Source: an uncultured Collinsella sp. (GTDB lineage: Bacteria > Actinomycetota > Coriobacteriia > Coriobacteriales > Coriobacteriaceae). Taken from it: DNA of 13,563 nt. Below the pieces are notes generated by a model. It saw only the letters and a program-made list of their open reading frames with translations. It made no database searches and had not been told where the DNA came from. Position 1 is the stretch's first letter, and the number at the start of each line of letters is the position of its first letter. This document shows, in pieces, positions 7,124 through 13,174 of the stretch. Location: the NCBI GenBank assembly GCA_958435545.1, contig CAUBGU010000043.1, positions 1-13,563 of the forward strand, written 5' to 3'. The position numbers and the translations under genes were made by a program.

Positions 7124-7327
7124 GTCGTACAGATTTGCCCAGCCTGCGTAAACCGCGCAGCCAGACATGGCGTTCTATCTTATCGCACCTGTGTCGATGT
7201 ACCGCGAAAAAGTAGCTCCTGCCCAAAGACTTGACGGAGACGAAACAATTGACGCACCGCGGCACCCGCCCGCGCTATTCACGTGCGACAATATGCCCCA
7301 ATAAAACAGCACTTGGAAAGGCCCGTC

Positions 7328-7963
7328 ATGACTGCACGCCTCATTGTTATGGATATCGACTCCACGCTCATCAACCAGGAGGTCATCGACCTGTTGGGCG
7401 AGGAGGCCGGCGTGGGCGAGCAAGTTGCGCAAATCACCGAGCGCGCTATGCGCGGCGAGCTCGACTTTAAGCAGGCGCTTGAGGAGCGCGTGGGGCTGCT
7501 TGCCGGCTTGGATGAGAGCGTGTTCGAGCGCACCTTTGAGCGCGTGACATTTACCCCCGGCGCGCTAGAGCTTGTGCGCTCGGCGCACAGCAAGGGCTGG
7601 AAGGTCGGCGTGGTAAGCGGCGGCTTCCACGAGGTCGCCGACAAGATCGTGGCTGCCGCGGGTATCGACTTTTGTCTGGCCAATCGTCTGGAGGTCGTGG
7701 ACGGCAAGCTCACCGGTAAGTTAGCTGCCGACATTGTGACCAAGGAGTCCAAGCTCATCCAGCTGCTGGACTGGGCAGTTGAGTGCGGTGTCGACATGGC
7801 CCATACCGTGGCAATCGGCGACGGCGCCAACGACATCCCCATGATTCAGGCCGCGGGCATGGGCATCGCGTTTTGCGCCAAGCCCAAGACGCGCGAGGCC
7901 GCCCCGTTTGCCATCGACGAGCGCAACCTGATGCTCGCCATGGATATCATCCTGCGTGACTAG
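7328..7963 (+). CDS. serB: phosphoserine phosphatase (HAD family)
   Basis: SerB removes phosphate from O-phosphoserine, the last step of serine synthesis, in the cytoplasm. The 211-residue protein carries all HAD motifs: motif I MDIDSTL with nucleophile Asp9 and acid/base Asp11, motif II VVSGG (Ser97), a Lys at about 138-142 in VTKESK, and motif IV AIGDGANDIPM with Asp165 and Asp169. The cap segment INQEVIDLLGEEAGVG (15-30) with Glu18 is typical of SerB and supports substrate specificity for phosphoserine. It lacks the N-terminal ACT-like extension of longer SerB proteins. The start at 7328 has GGAAAGG 6 bases upstream; a longer frame from 7283 lacks such a site. It lies only 10 bp before the lar promoter, with no terminator between, so read-through into larB is possible. 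A related HAD phosphatase of other specificity cannot be fully excluded. Confidence 0.92.
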   Translation: MTARLIVMDIDSTLINQEVIDLLGEEAGVGEQVAQITERAMRGELDFKQALEERVGLLAGLDESVFERTFERVTFTPGALELVRSAHSKGWKVGVVSGGFHEVADKIVAAAGIDFCLANRLEVVDGKLTGKLAADIVTKESKLIQLLDWAVECGVDMAHTVAIGDGANDIPMIQAAGMGIAFCAKPKTREAAPFAIDERNLMLAMDIILRD

Positions 7964-7972
7964 CCGATCCGT

Positions 7973-8001
7973 TTAACAATTGAATCAGTCTGTCCTATAG
8001 T
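7973..8001 (+). promoter_or_regulatory. promoter of larB-larC-tetR
   Basis: TTAACA (7973-7978) and TATAGT (7996-8001) are separated by exactly 17 bases, close to the sigma-70-type consensus. Transcription should begin near 8008, inside the inverted repeat at 8000-8033, about 70 bases before the larB start. Confidence 0.7.
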
Positions 8002-8033
8002 TTCCGAACAATTTTATCTTAGTGTTCGGAAAC
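8000..8033. promoter_or_regulatory. perfect inverted repeat over the lar start site, likely operator
   Basis: GTTTCCGAACA (8000-8010) and TGTTCGGAAAC (8023-8033) are perfect 11-bp inverted arms around a 12-bp AT-rich spacer. The left arm overlaps the end of the -10 box and the predicted start site, the classic place for a repressor. The TetR-family protein encoded third in the same operon is the obvious candidate binder. There is no T-run, so a terminator is unlikely. I did not find a second copy before larA. Confidence 0.65.
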
Positions 8034-8077
8034 ATACCCTTTGAGTGCTAGACTTTGCGCCGTCGAAGGGAACATAT

Positions 8078-8860
8078 ATGGATAAGCGAGATCTTGAGCA
8101 ATTGCTGAGCGATGTTGCCGACGGAGTAGTCACCCCGGCAGTCGCCCTCACGCGCATCCAGACGGCTCCGACCGCCGATTTGGGCTTTGCGCAGCTCGAT
8201 CTTTCGCGCGGAGTGCGCCAGGGAGCCGGCGAGGTTGTCTACGGTGCCGGTAAAACCGCCGAGCAGATTGCCGCCATTATCGAAGCACTGCACGATGCCG
8301 GCCAGGAGCGCATCCTGGTCACGCGCCTGGACGCCGAAAAAGCAGCCCGCACCTCGGAGCTCCTCGACAACGGCATCGACCTGGGATATGTCCCGGACGC
8401 ACAGCTCGCCCTCGTGGGAGGCAAGCCCTCCCCCACCGGCAACGGACGCATCGTCGTCGCCTGCGCCGGCACGAGCGACCTGCCCGTCGCCGAGGAAGCC
8501 GCGTTGACGGCCGAGTTCTATGGCAACGAGGTCGACCGCCTCTACGACGTAGGCGTCGCCGGCCTGCACCGCCTACTCGCGCATGCCGAGGAACTTGCCC
8601 AGGCACAGGTGGTCATCGCCATCGCCGGCATGGAGGGCGCGTTGGCGAGCGTTATCGGCGGCCTGGTGAGCTGTCCGGTCATCGCCGTTCCCACCAGCGT
8701 GGGCTACGGCGCAAGTTTTGGTGGCGTAGCCGCACTGCTCGCCATGCTCAACTCCTGTGCCAGCGGCGTATCGGTCGTCAATATCGACAACGGCTTTGGC
8801 GCCGCTTACCAGGCAAGTCTTATCAATCATCTGAGCGCCGGCACACCCCGCGCCCGCTAA
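8078..8860 (+). CDS. larB: LarB, pyridinium-3,5-biscarboxylic acid mononucleotide synthase
   Basis: LarB performs the first step in making the nickel-pincer nucleotide cofactor: it carboxylates the pyridine ring of nicotinic acid adenine dinucleotide and splits off AMP. The 260-residue protein has a variable N-terminal part (1-120) and a C-terminal domain related to PurE, with VVACAGTSDLPVAEEA (126-141), AGMEGALASVIGG (183-195) and PTSVGYGASFGG (205-216). Cys227 in MLNSCASGV matches the Cys (221 in the Lactiplantibacillus enzyme) that binds the substrate ring covalently. The start at 8078 has GAAGGG 7 bases upstream; an earlier ATG at 8045 does not. It is the first gene of a larB-larC-tetR operon, and the larC ribosome site overlaps its stop codon. 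The catalytic residues seem intact. Confidence 0.95.
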   Translation: MDKRDLEQLLSDVADGVVTPAVALTRIQTAPTADLGFAQLDLSRGVRQGAGEVVYGAGKTAEQIAAIIEALHDAGQERILVTRLDAEKAARTSELLDNGIDLGYVPDAQLALVGGKPSPTGNGRIVVACAGTSDLPVAEEAALTAEFYGNEVDRLYDVGVAGLHRLLAHAEELAQAQVVIAIAGMEGALASVIGGLVSCPVIAVPTSVGYGASFGGVAALLAMLNSCASGVSVVNIDNGFGAAYQASLINHLSAGTPRAR

Positions 8861-8870
8861 GGAGCATTCC

Positions 8871-9788
8871 ATGTCCAATCATCAGCACACGCTTATCATC
8901 GACGGCACCTCGGGCATCAGCGGCGATATGACCGTCGCGGCCCTGCTCGACCTGGGCGCCAGCGAGGAACACCTGCGCGAACAGCTCGCCACGCTGCCGG
9001 TCGACGGCTTTTCGATCGCCGTCACGCGTGCAAACAAGCATGGCATCGACGCCTGCGATTTCGACGTCCAGCTTGCAGAGGAGCTCGAGAACCACGATCA
9101 CGATATGGCCTGGCTCTACGGCAACGAAGCAGCCGTCGAGCACACGCACGAGCATGAGCACCACCATCATGACCATGGCGAGCACGAACAAGAGCACTGC
9201 CACGAGCATGACCATGAGACCCACGGCCATGGCCACGAGGGTCATCATCACGCCCACCACCATCACCATCGTTCTTTGGCGGATGTCACTGCCATCATCG
9301 ATGGCTCACGGCTAAGCGATGGTGCCAAGCGTCGTGCCCTCGCCATTTTTTCCGTACTCGCTGATGCCGAGGCAAAGGCTCACGGCAAAACGCCCGACAC
9401 CGTCCTGTTTCACGAGGTGGGCGCCGTCGACTCCATCGTCGACGTCTGCTCTGTCGCCATCTGCCTCGACGACCTTGGTATTGAGGACATCGTGGTCGAG
9501 TCGCTCTCCGAGGGTCACGGCACCATCCACTGTGCCCACGGCCTCATGCCCATTCCCGTCCCCGCTGTCGTCAACCTGTGCCAGGCGGGCAATATCGCCC
9601 TCACGCCTGCACCGGTCGCCGGCGAGCTCGTGACGCCGACGGGCGCCGCCATCGTCACCGCGCTGCGCACGTCCGACCAACTGCCCTCACGCTACCGCAT
9701 CGAAGCCGTCGGCTACGGCGCCGGCAAACGCCCCTACGAAGGTTGCTCCGGTACGCTCCGCTGCCTGCTCGTTCACGCGGACGCATAG
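8871..9788 (+). CDS. larC: LarC N-terminal domain protein (LarC1 only) with His-rich insert
   Basis: LarC inserts nickel into the pincer nucleotide in a CTP-dependent reaction. This protein starts in the normal way (DGTSGISGDMTVAALLDLGA, 11-30). It has a His-rich stretch at 91-133 with 24 His in 43 residues, then the family segments LFHEVGAVDSIVDV (179-192), GHGTIHCAHGLMPIPVPAV (215-233) and GELVTPTGAA (251-260). It stops at 305 after YGAGKRPYEG. Full-length LarC continues for well over 100 residues with the LarC2 domain, which binds CTP and does the metal insertion. That domain is absent here, and the next gene starts 2 bases after the stop. In Lactiplantibacillus the two halves are joined by a programmed frameshift; nothing downstream here could be read as LarC2 in any frame. 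AAGGAG lies 6 bases before the ATG and overlaps the larB stop. LarC2 may be encoded elsewhere, or the gene may be shortened. Confidence 0.9.
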   Translation: MSNHQHTLIIDGTSGISGDMTVAALLDLGASEEHLREQLATLPVDGFSIAVTRANKHGIDACDFDVQLAEELENHDHDMAWLYGNEAAVEHTHEHEHHHHDHGEHEQEHCHEHDHETHGHGHEGHHHAHHHHHRSLADVTAIIDGSRLSDGAKRRALAIFSVLADAEAKAHGKTPDTVLFHEVGAVDSIVDVCSVAICLDDLGIEDIVVESLSEGHGTIHCAHGLMPIPVPAVVNLCQAGNIALTPAPVAGELVTPTGAAIVTALRTSDQLPSRYRIEAVGYGAGKRPYEGCSGTLRCLLVHADA

Positions 9789-9790
9789 CC

Positions 9791-10330
9791 ATGGATGCCC
9801 GCAAAACCAAAAGCCGCGCCGCCATCGTCGCAGCATTTTCCGAGCTCCTTCGCGAGGAGGACTACGGCAAGATCACCGTCGGCGACATCATCGCGCGTGC
9901 TCATGTAGGCCGCGCGACATTCTACGGCCTCTTCAAGAGCAAAGATGACCTACTGTCCGAACTCGTGAGCGACATCTGCACCCACGCCCTCGACGACGAT
10001 GGCACACCGCTCGATGATCCGCTCGTACAAGTCGAGCATATCCTCAACAACCTCTGGGAACGTCGCCAAGGCGTCCGAGCGCTGGTAGCTGGCGCCGGCT
10101 CACGCGTCTTCGCCGACTGCTTACGCAAGACCATCATGTCGCGAGCAGCCGAAACCGTGCCCGTCGACCCCTCAGGCCCCGCCGGCACCATGGACCGCAG
10201 TTTCCTACTACACCACATAGCCTCAAGCTTCGTAGCAACCGTCCAATGGTGGGCCTGGCACAACTTCCAAGCAGCCAAAGCCGACGTAGCCAAAGACTAC
10301 CTATCAGCCATTAAGCCTCTCTTCAACTGA
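9791..10330 (+). CDS. TetR/AcrR-family regulator of the lar operon (proposed)
   Basis: This 179-residue protein has the N-terminal TetR helix-turn-helix: SRAAIVAAFSELLREEDYGK (8-27) as helix 1, then ITVGDIIARAHVGRATFYGL (28-47) with the recognition helix, and FKSKDDLLSELV (48-59). The C-terminal ligand domain (60-179) is all-helical and Trp-rich (TVQWWAWHNF near residue 156) and could sense a small molecule. Its ATG lies 2 bases past the larC stop and has no good ribosome site, so translation is probably coupled to larC. Co-transcription with larB and larC, and the palindrome over their promoter, suggest it controls its own operon and perhaps larA-larD. The ligand could be lactate or a cofactor intermediate, but nothing in the sequence proves this. 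The studied lactobacilli use a Crp/Fnr-type regulator (LarR) instead. Confidence 0.9.
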   Translation: MDARKTKSRAAIVAAFSELLREEDYGKITVGDIIARAHVGRATFYGLFKSKDDLLSELVSDICTHALDDDGTPLDDPLVQVEHILNNLWERRQGVRALVAGAGSRVFADCLRKTIMSRAAETVPVDPSGPAGTMDRSFLLHHIASSFVATVQWWAWHNFQAAKADVAKDYLSAIKPLFN

Positions 10331-10343
10331 GTAAACCCCTCAT

Positions 10344-10404
10344 CCCAAAGTTCCGACCTCATCTCAAAGCGCCGCCCCAACCCAAAGCACAATCCATCCC
10401 AAAG
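10344..10404. repeat. four short direct repeats CCCAAAG at 17-19 bp spacing
   Basis: CCCAAAG occurs at 10344, 10381 and 10398, with the variant CTCAAAG at 10363, three of them preceded by CAT. Spacing is 19, 18 and 17 bp, about two turns of the helix. They lie in the gap between tetR and the structured repeat, where no gene was seen. The role is unknown; they may be binding sites or simple local duplication. Confidence 0.45.
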
Positions 10405-10508
10405 TGTCGACAGAAGCCCAACGCCCCTACCAGCAACAAGCCCCTCCCATCCAAATTCAGATATATATTGGGTTGCTTGTACGAACGCAACAAAGATCCC
10501 GCAGCTGT

Positions 10509-10623
10509 CCGCATGGGGTAACTTCCCAGCGCATTCCGCAGGACGCAAAAAGGCTCGCCGCACGAAGTGCGCAGCGAGCCTTTTTGCATGTCCGAGGACG
10601 CGCTGGGAAGTTACCCCATGCGG
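10509..10623. repeat. structured hairpin repeat, copy 1, bidirectional terminator downstream of larD and tetR
   Basis: The outer arms at 10509-10532 and 10600-10623 are perfectly complementary over 24 bp. Inside are two 12-base segments (ATTCCGCAGGAC and ATGTCCGAGGAC), each a small palindrome. The inner arms at 10545-10558 and 10574-10587 pair over 14 bp and enclose a CGCAC-GAA-GTGCG tip. The inner stem ends in AAAAA/TTTTT, as in a bidirectional terminator, fitting the convergent larD and tetR. The larD stop is 26 bases away. A diverged second copy lies at 13031-13149. Confidence 0.88.
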
Positions 10624-10649
10624 CCAGCGGACAACTATGTAGCCTCAGA

Positions 10650-11381
10650 CTAGAACATGCCCAAGAAACCATGCACAAACAGCGCGGCCAGAGCGGCACC
10701 GACAAACGGAGCGATGCCAGGAACAAGCAGGCCATACTTCCAGTTGTTGTCGGCCTTATTCTTGATCGGCAGCACCTGATAGGCCATACGAGGACCAAGG
10801 TCACGAGCCTGGTTCATGGCGAAGCCGGTGATGCCGCCCATGCCCATGCCAACAGCCCAAACGATCAGGCCAACGCAGATGGCGAGCATCAGGACGTTCT
10901 CGCCAGCGCGGCTAGCAGCAGCAAGGATGGCGCTGATGAACACAAAGGTGCAGATAGCCTCGCAGAAGAAATTACGGGCATAGTTCGTACCCTCGGTGGT
11001 GGGGTTGGTCGAGAAAATGTTGCGCTGGGCAATGGGGTCGACGACGCCCTCGGAAGCCTTGAACTCATCGGCATACATAAGCCAAGCGATTACGGCGCCC
11101 ACAAAGCCGCCGAGCATATCGGCAATCATGAAGGGGATGCAGCTGCTCCACGGCACCAGGCCGACGATGCACTGGGCAAGCACCATGGCGGGGTTCATGC
11201 ACACGGCGCCGCCAAAGATAAACAGAGCGACCGAGATGCCAAAAGACCAGGTGGTGATGGCAAACATGTGGCCGGAGCCCTGATACTTGGTGCCCTTAAG
11301 CACGGTATCGCAGTGTACGCCCACGCCAAAGATGATCATGAGGGCCGTTGCGCCGAATTCGCAGAGGAGTTTGGTAAGCAT
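10650..11381 (-). CDS. larD: LarD, aquaporin-family lactic acid channel
   Basis: LarD is a membrane channel of the major intrinsic protein (GlpF/aquaporin) family that carries lactic acid and is found in lar operons. The 243-residue protein has about six hydrophobic segments and both half-helix motifs. The first is NPA (63-65, in GGAVCMNPAMVLAQ). The second is altered to NQA (190-192, in GFAMNQARDLGPR), where NPARD is standard. The Arg193 selectivity-filter residue is kept. The residue before the first motif is Cys-Met rather than the usual His-Leu. The ATG lies 49 bases after the larA stop with AAGG close upstream, so larA-larD is a two-gene operon. Glycerol or another small solute is an alternative cargo; the neighbourhood argues for lactate. 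The 3' end is followed by the large hairpin repeat. Confidence 0.87.
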   Translation of the reverse strand: MLTKLLCEFGATALMIIFGVGVHCDTVLKGTKYQGSGHMFAITTWSFGISVALFIFGGAVCMNPAMVLAQCIVGLVPWSSCIPFMIADMLGGFVGAVIAWLMYADEFKASEGVVDPIAQRNIFSTNPTTEGTNYARNFFCEAICTFVFISAILAAASRAGENVLMLAICVGLIVWAVGMGMGGITGFAMNQARDLGPRMAYQVLPIKNKADNNWKYGLLVPGIAPFVGAALAALFVHGFLGMF

Positions 11382-11430
11382 AAAACCTTATCTTTCTTGT
11401 CGGTTATAAACGATTCGTTTGGGCCGTGCA

Positions 11431-12708
11431 CTAGTGCTGCGCGACGACAACGCCCAGGCCATCGGGAATGACGGCAACCTTGGCATCGGCACCCTTCATC
11501 TCAAAGGCGAGCTTGAGCGCCTCCTCGATAGTGTTGACCGGCGTCACGTGCATATCCTTGAGCAGCTGGTGATCGCACAGGTCGGTGACCATAATCACAG
11601 GGTGATGCGCCAGGATGCGGGCGAAAATCTGGCTCGTCCACTGGTCGGGCAGGGTCTCGTCCTTAGGACGGTCGATGCAGGCGCGCTCAAACTCCGCCGG
11701 ATCGTTGTCGGCGATGTTGTGATAGAAGCCTTCGCCACCGTGACCGTCGGCGCAACCGGCGACATCAATAATCACGCCGCCCTCGGGAAGCGTGGCCTCG
11801 GCAGCGCACATGCCCTTCACGGCCTGATAGATGTTCTGGTCGAGCGGGTAGCCGCCGTTGGTGGTGATGGCAATCTCGCACTCGACGGGCTCAACGCCGG
11901 CAAGGCTCTTCACGAACTCGCAGCCAGCCTCGTGTGCCTTGTGAATGTCACCGGCAAAGGAGCCGATGACCTCGTGCTTGCCGTTGAGCACCACGTTGAG
12001 CACAAAGGCAAGGTGAGCCATCTCGGCAGCGGCAAACATGTCCTCGCTCACATGGTTGTGGCACAGGTTGCCGGCACGCGAATGAGAATCGTTCACAAAC
12101 TGACCGTTGTGGTTGTACATGATGGTCTTGTAGCTGGCGATGCCGGGCAGCACGGACTTGCGGCTGCCGGAGAAACCGGCAAAGAAGTGCGGCTCAATAA
12201 AGCCCTCGGCAAGCAGCAGATCACAATCGGCAGCAATCTTGTTGATGATGCACTCGCCGCCAGAAGGCAGGGTGCCGATCTTTTTCATCATGCTGTCGTC
12301 AGTCGCGACGTGCATAACGATTTCCTCGTTGGCAACGATCTCCTCGCCGTACTTGTTGACGAGCTCCTCGTGCGTCGACGGACGATGCATACCCGTAGCA
12401 ACCAGAATGCGAACGCGCGCCTCAGGCGCAGCGGAATGGATGTGATGCAGCAGAATAGGCATCGTCACACGCGAGGGAACGGGGCGCGTATGGTCGGAGC
12501 TAATGATGACGATATCCTTCTTGCCAGCACAAAGCTCCTCGAGCGAAGGCGAGCCATAAGGGTTGGCAAGCGACTCCTCTACCAGCTCTTCCTGCGATTT
12601 CGTGGTCTTAAACTCGTTTTGATGACCTTCCATCACACCCGCGAAGTTCTTATCCTCAAGCTCCAGATGCAACGTCTTGTGGTCAAACGGCAGTTCACAT
12701 TCAAACAA
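11431..12708 (-). CDS. larA: LarA, nickel-pincer-dependent lactate racemase, TTG start
   Basis: LarA interconverts L- and D-lactate by hydride transfer to the nickel-pincer cofactor bound to a lysine, in the cytoplasm. With the TTG at 12708 the protein has 425 residues, and its active-site residues fall at the numbers known from the Lactiplantibacillus enzyme: Asp72, His73 and Arg75 in SSDHTRPVP, His108 in GMHRP, His174, Lys184 (cofactor attachment, in GSRKSVLPG), His200 (nickel ligand, in MYNHN), and Tyr294, Gln295 and Lys298 in IYQAVK. Trp357 sits one place from the known Trp358. This agreement and AGAGGG 9 bases before the TTG fix the start; the frame is open further upstream but lacks such support. 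larD follows in the same operon. A LarA relative acting on another 2-hydroxy acid is possible, but the residue match favours lactate. Confidence 0.95.
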   Translation of the reverse strand: MFECELPFDHKTLHLELEDKNFAGVMEGHQNEFKTTKSQEELVEESLANPYGSPSLEELCAGKKDIVIISSDHTRPVPSRVTMPILLHHIHSAAPEARVRILVATGMHRPSTHEELVNKYGEEIVANEEIVMHVATDDSMMKKIGTLPSGGECIINKIAADCDLLLAEGFIEPHFFAGFSGSRKSVLPGIASYKTIMYNHNGQFVNDSHSRAGNLCHNHVSEDMFAAAEMAHLAFVLNVVLNGKHEVIGSFAGDIHKAHEAGCEFVKSLAGVEPVECEIAITTNGGYPLDQNIYQAVKGMCAAEATLPEGGVIIDVAGCADGHGGEGFYHNIADNDPAEFERACIDRPKDETLPDQWTSQIFARILAHHPVIMVTDLCDHQLLKDMHVTPVNTIEEALKLAFEMKGADAKVAVIPDGLGVVVAQH

Positions 12709-12830
12709 TGACGAGCACCCTCTTACTTTCAACTGACACACTAGATAAACCGTTGGAAGGATACGCCGCTCACCGAAAAACTCCACCGTCCACCGACTCA
12801 TTAACACAACGTTCATATTTGACCCATAAC

Positions 12831-12864
12831 AAAACGGCCGCGACCCCAAACGGGACCGCGGCCG
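12831..12864 (-). terminator. rho-independent terminator between ppc and larA
   Basis: CGGCCGCG (12835-12842) pairs with CGCGGCCG (12857-12864), and the stem can be extended inwards by G-T pairs. On the minus strand it is followed by TTTTGTT. It should stop transcripts coming from ppc before larA. The larA promoter must therefore lie in 12709-12830, where I see AT-rich stretches but no convincing hexamer pair. Confidence 0.75.
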
Positions 12865-12915
12865 CTACAGTCGTAAGGCGAGAAGCACCACATGCATCTC
12901 AATCCCGATCGATAA

Positions 12916-12980
12916 GGCGCGCGGCGCGAAGCGCCAAACGCGCCGCCGGGACAGACCCCATCCAAAACGCGCGAAGCGCG
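12916..12980. repeat. two GC-rich hairpins with GAA loops
   Basis: At 12916-12944 GGCGCG and CGCGCC enclose an inner GGCGC-GAA-GCGCC hairpin. At 12968-12980 CGCGC-GAA-GCGCG forms a second one. Both loops are GAA, as at the tip of the large structured repeats. They lie in the 466-bp gap between larA and ppc, in which no gene was seen. They may help end ppc transcripts or be debris of repeat elements. Confidence 0.5.
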
Positions 12981-13030
12981 CCATTAATTCCCCCAGCCAG
13001 TAATCCGCCGAAGACCGGACATCGCAGGGC

Positions 13031-13149
13031 CCGCCATTAGTCTACTTTTAGGCACACTCCGCAGGACGCAAAAAGCCCTCGCCGCACGAAGTGCGCAGCG
13101 AGGGCTTCTTGCATGTCCGAGGACGTGCCTAAAAGTAAACTGATGGCGG
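13031..13149. repeat. structured hairpin repeat, copy 2, downstream of ppc
   Basis: This has the same architecture and orientation as the copy at 10509-10623. The outer arms at 13031-13055 and 13125-13149 pair at 23 of 25 positions. The inner arms at 13068-13082 and 13098-13112 pair at 14 of 15. The tip CGCAC-GAA-GTGCG is identical. TCCGCAGGACGCAAAAAG on the left and TGTCCGAGGACG on the right are shared with copy 1, while the stems differ in sequence but stay complementary. The ppc stop is 25 bases away, so it probably serves as a terminator or 3'-end structure. Confidence 0.87.
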
Positions 13150-13174
13150 ACCCGGACGACTACAGGGCTATCGA

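Noticed and set aside
5203..7215. Long plus-strand open frame of 670 codons opposite aspS
   Set aside because: It is an antisense shadow of aspS with repetitive Gly, Leu and Val composition and no ribosome site or family motif.
7072..7282. Possible T-box riboswitch before aspS
   Set aside because: No T-box core motif, specifier loop or terminator with T-run was found; only a short GC hairpin.
8823..9269. Minus-strand frame that looks like a very hydrophobic membrane protein
   Set aside because: The Met and Val run is only the reverse reading of the His codons (CAT, CAC) in the LarC His tract.
9578..9790. Upstream extension of the tetR frame, and a possible programmed frameshift from larC
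   Set aside because: The extension overlaps larC in another frame and is Arg-rich nonsense. After the larC stop the DNA codes for a true TetR protein and not LarC2, so a frameshift would gain no LarC2 domain.
10509..10623. Integron attC site or tRNA-like gene as explanation of the structured repeat
   Set aside because: There are no attC core sites (GTTRRRY type), no integrase and no tRNA conserved arms. The inner stem with A5/T5 fits a terminator better.
11419..12711. Long plus-strand open frame opposite larA
   Set aside because: It is a shadow of larA. The minus-strand protein has the full LarA active site, so this frame is not a gene.
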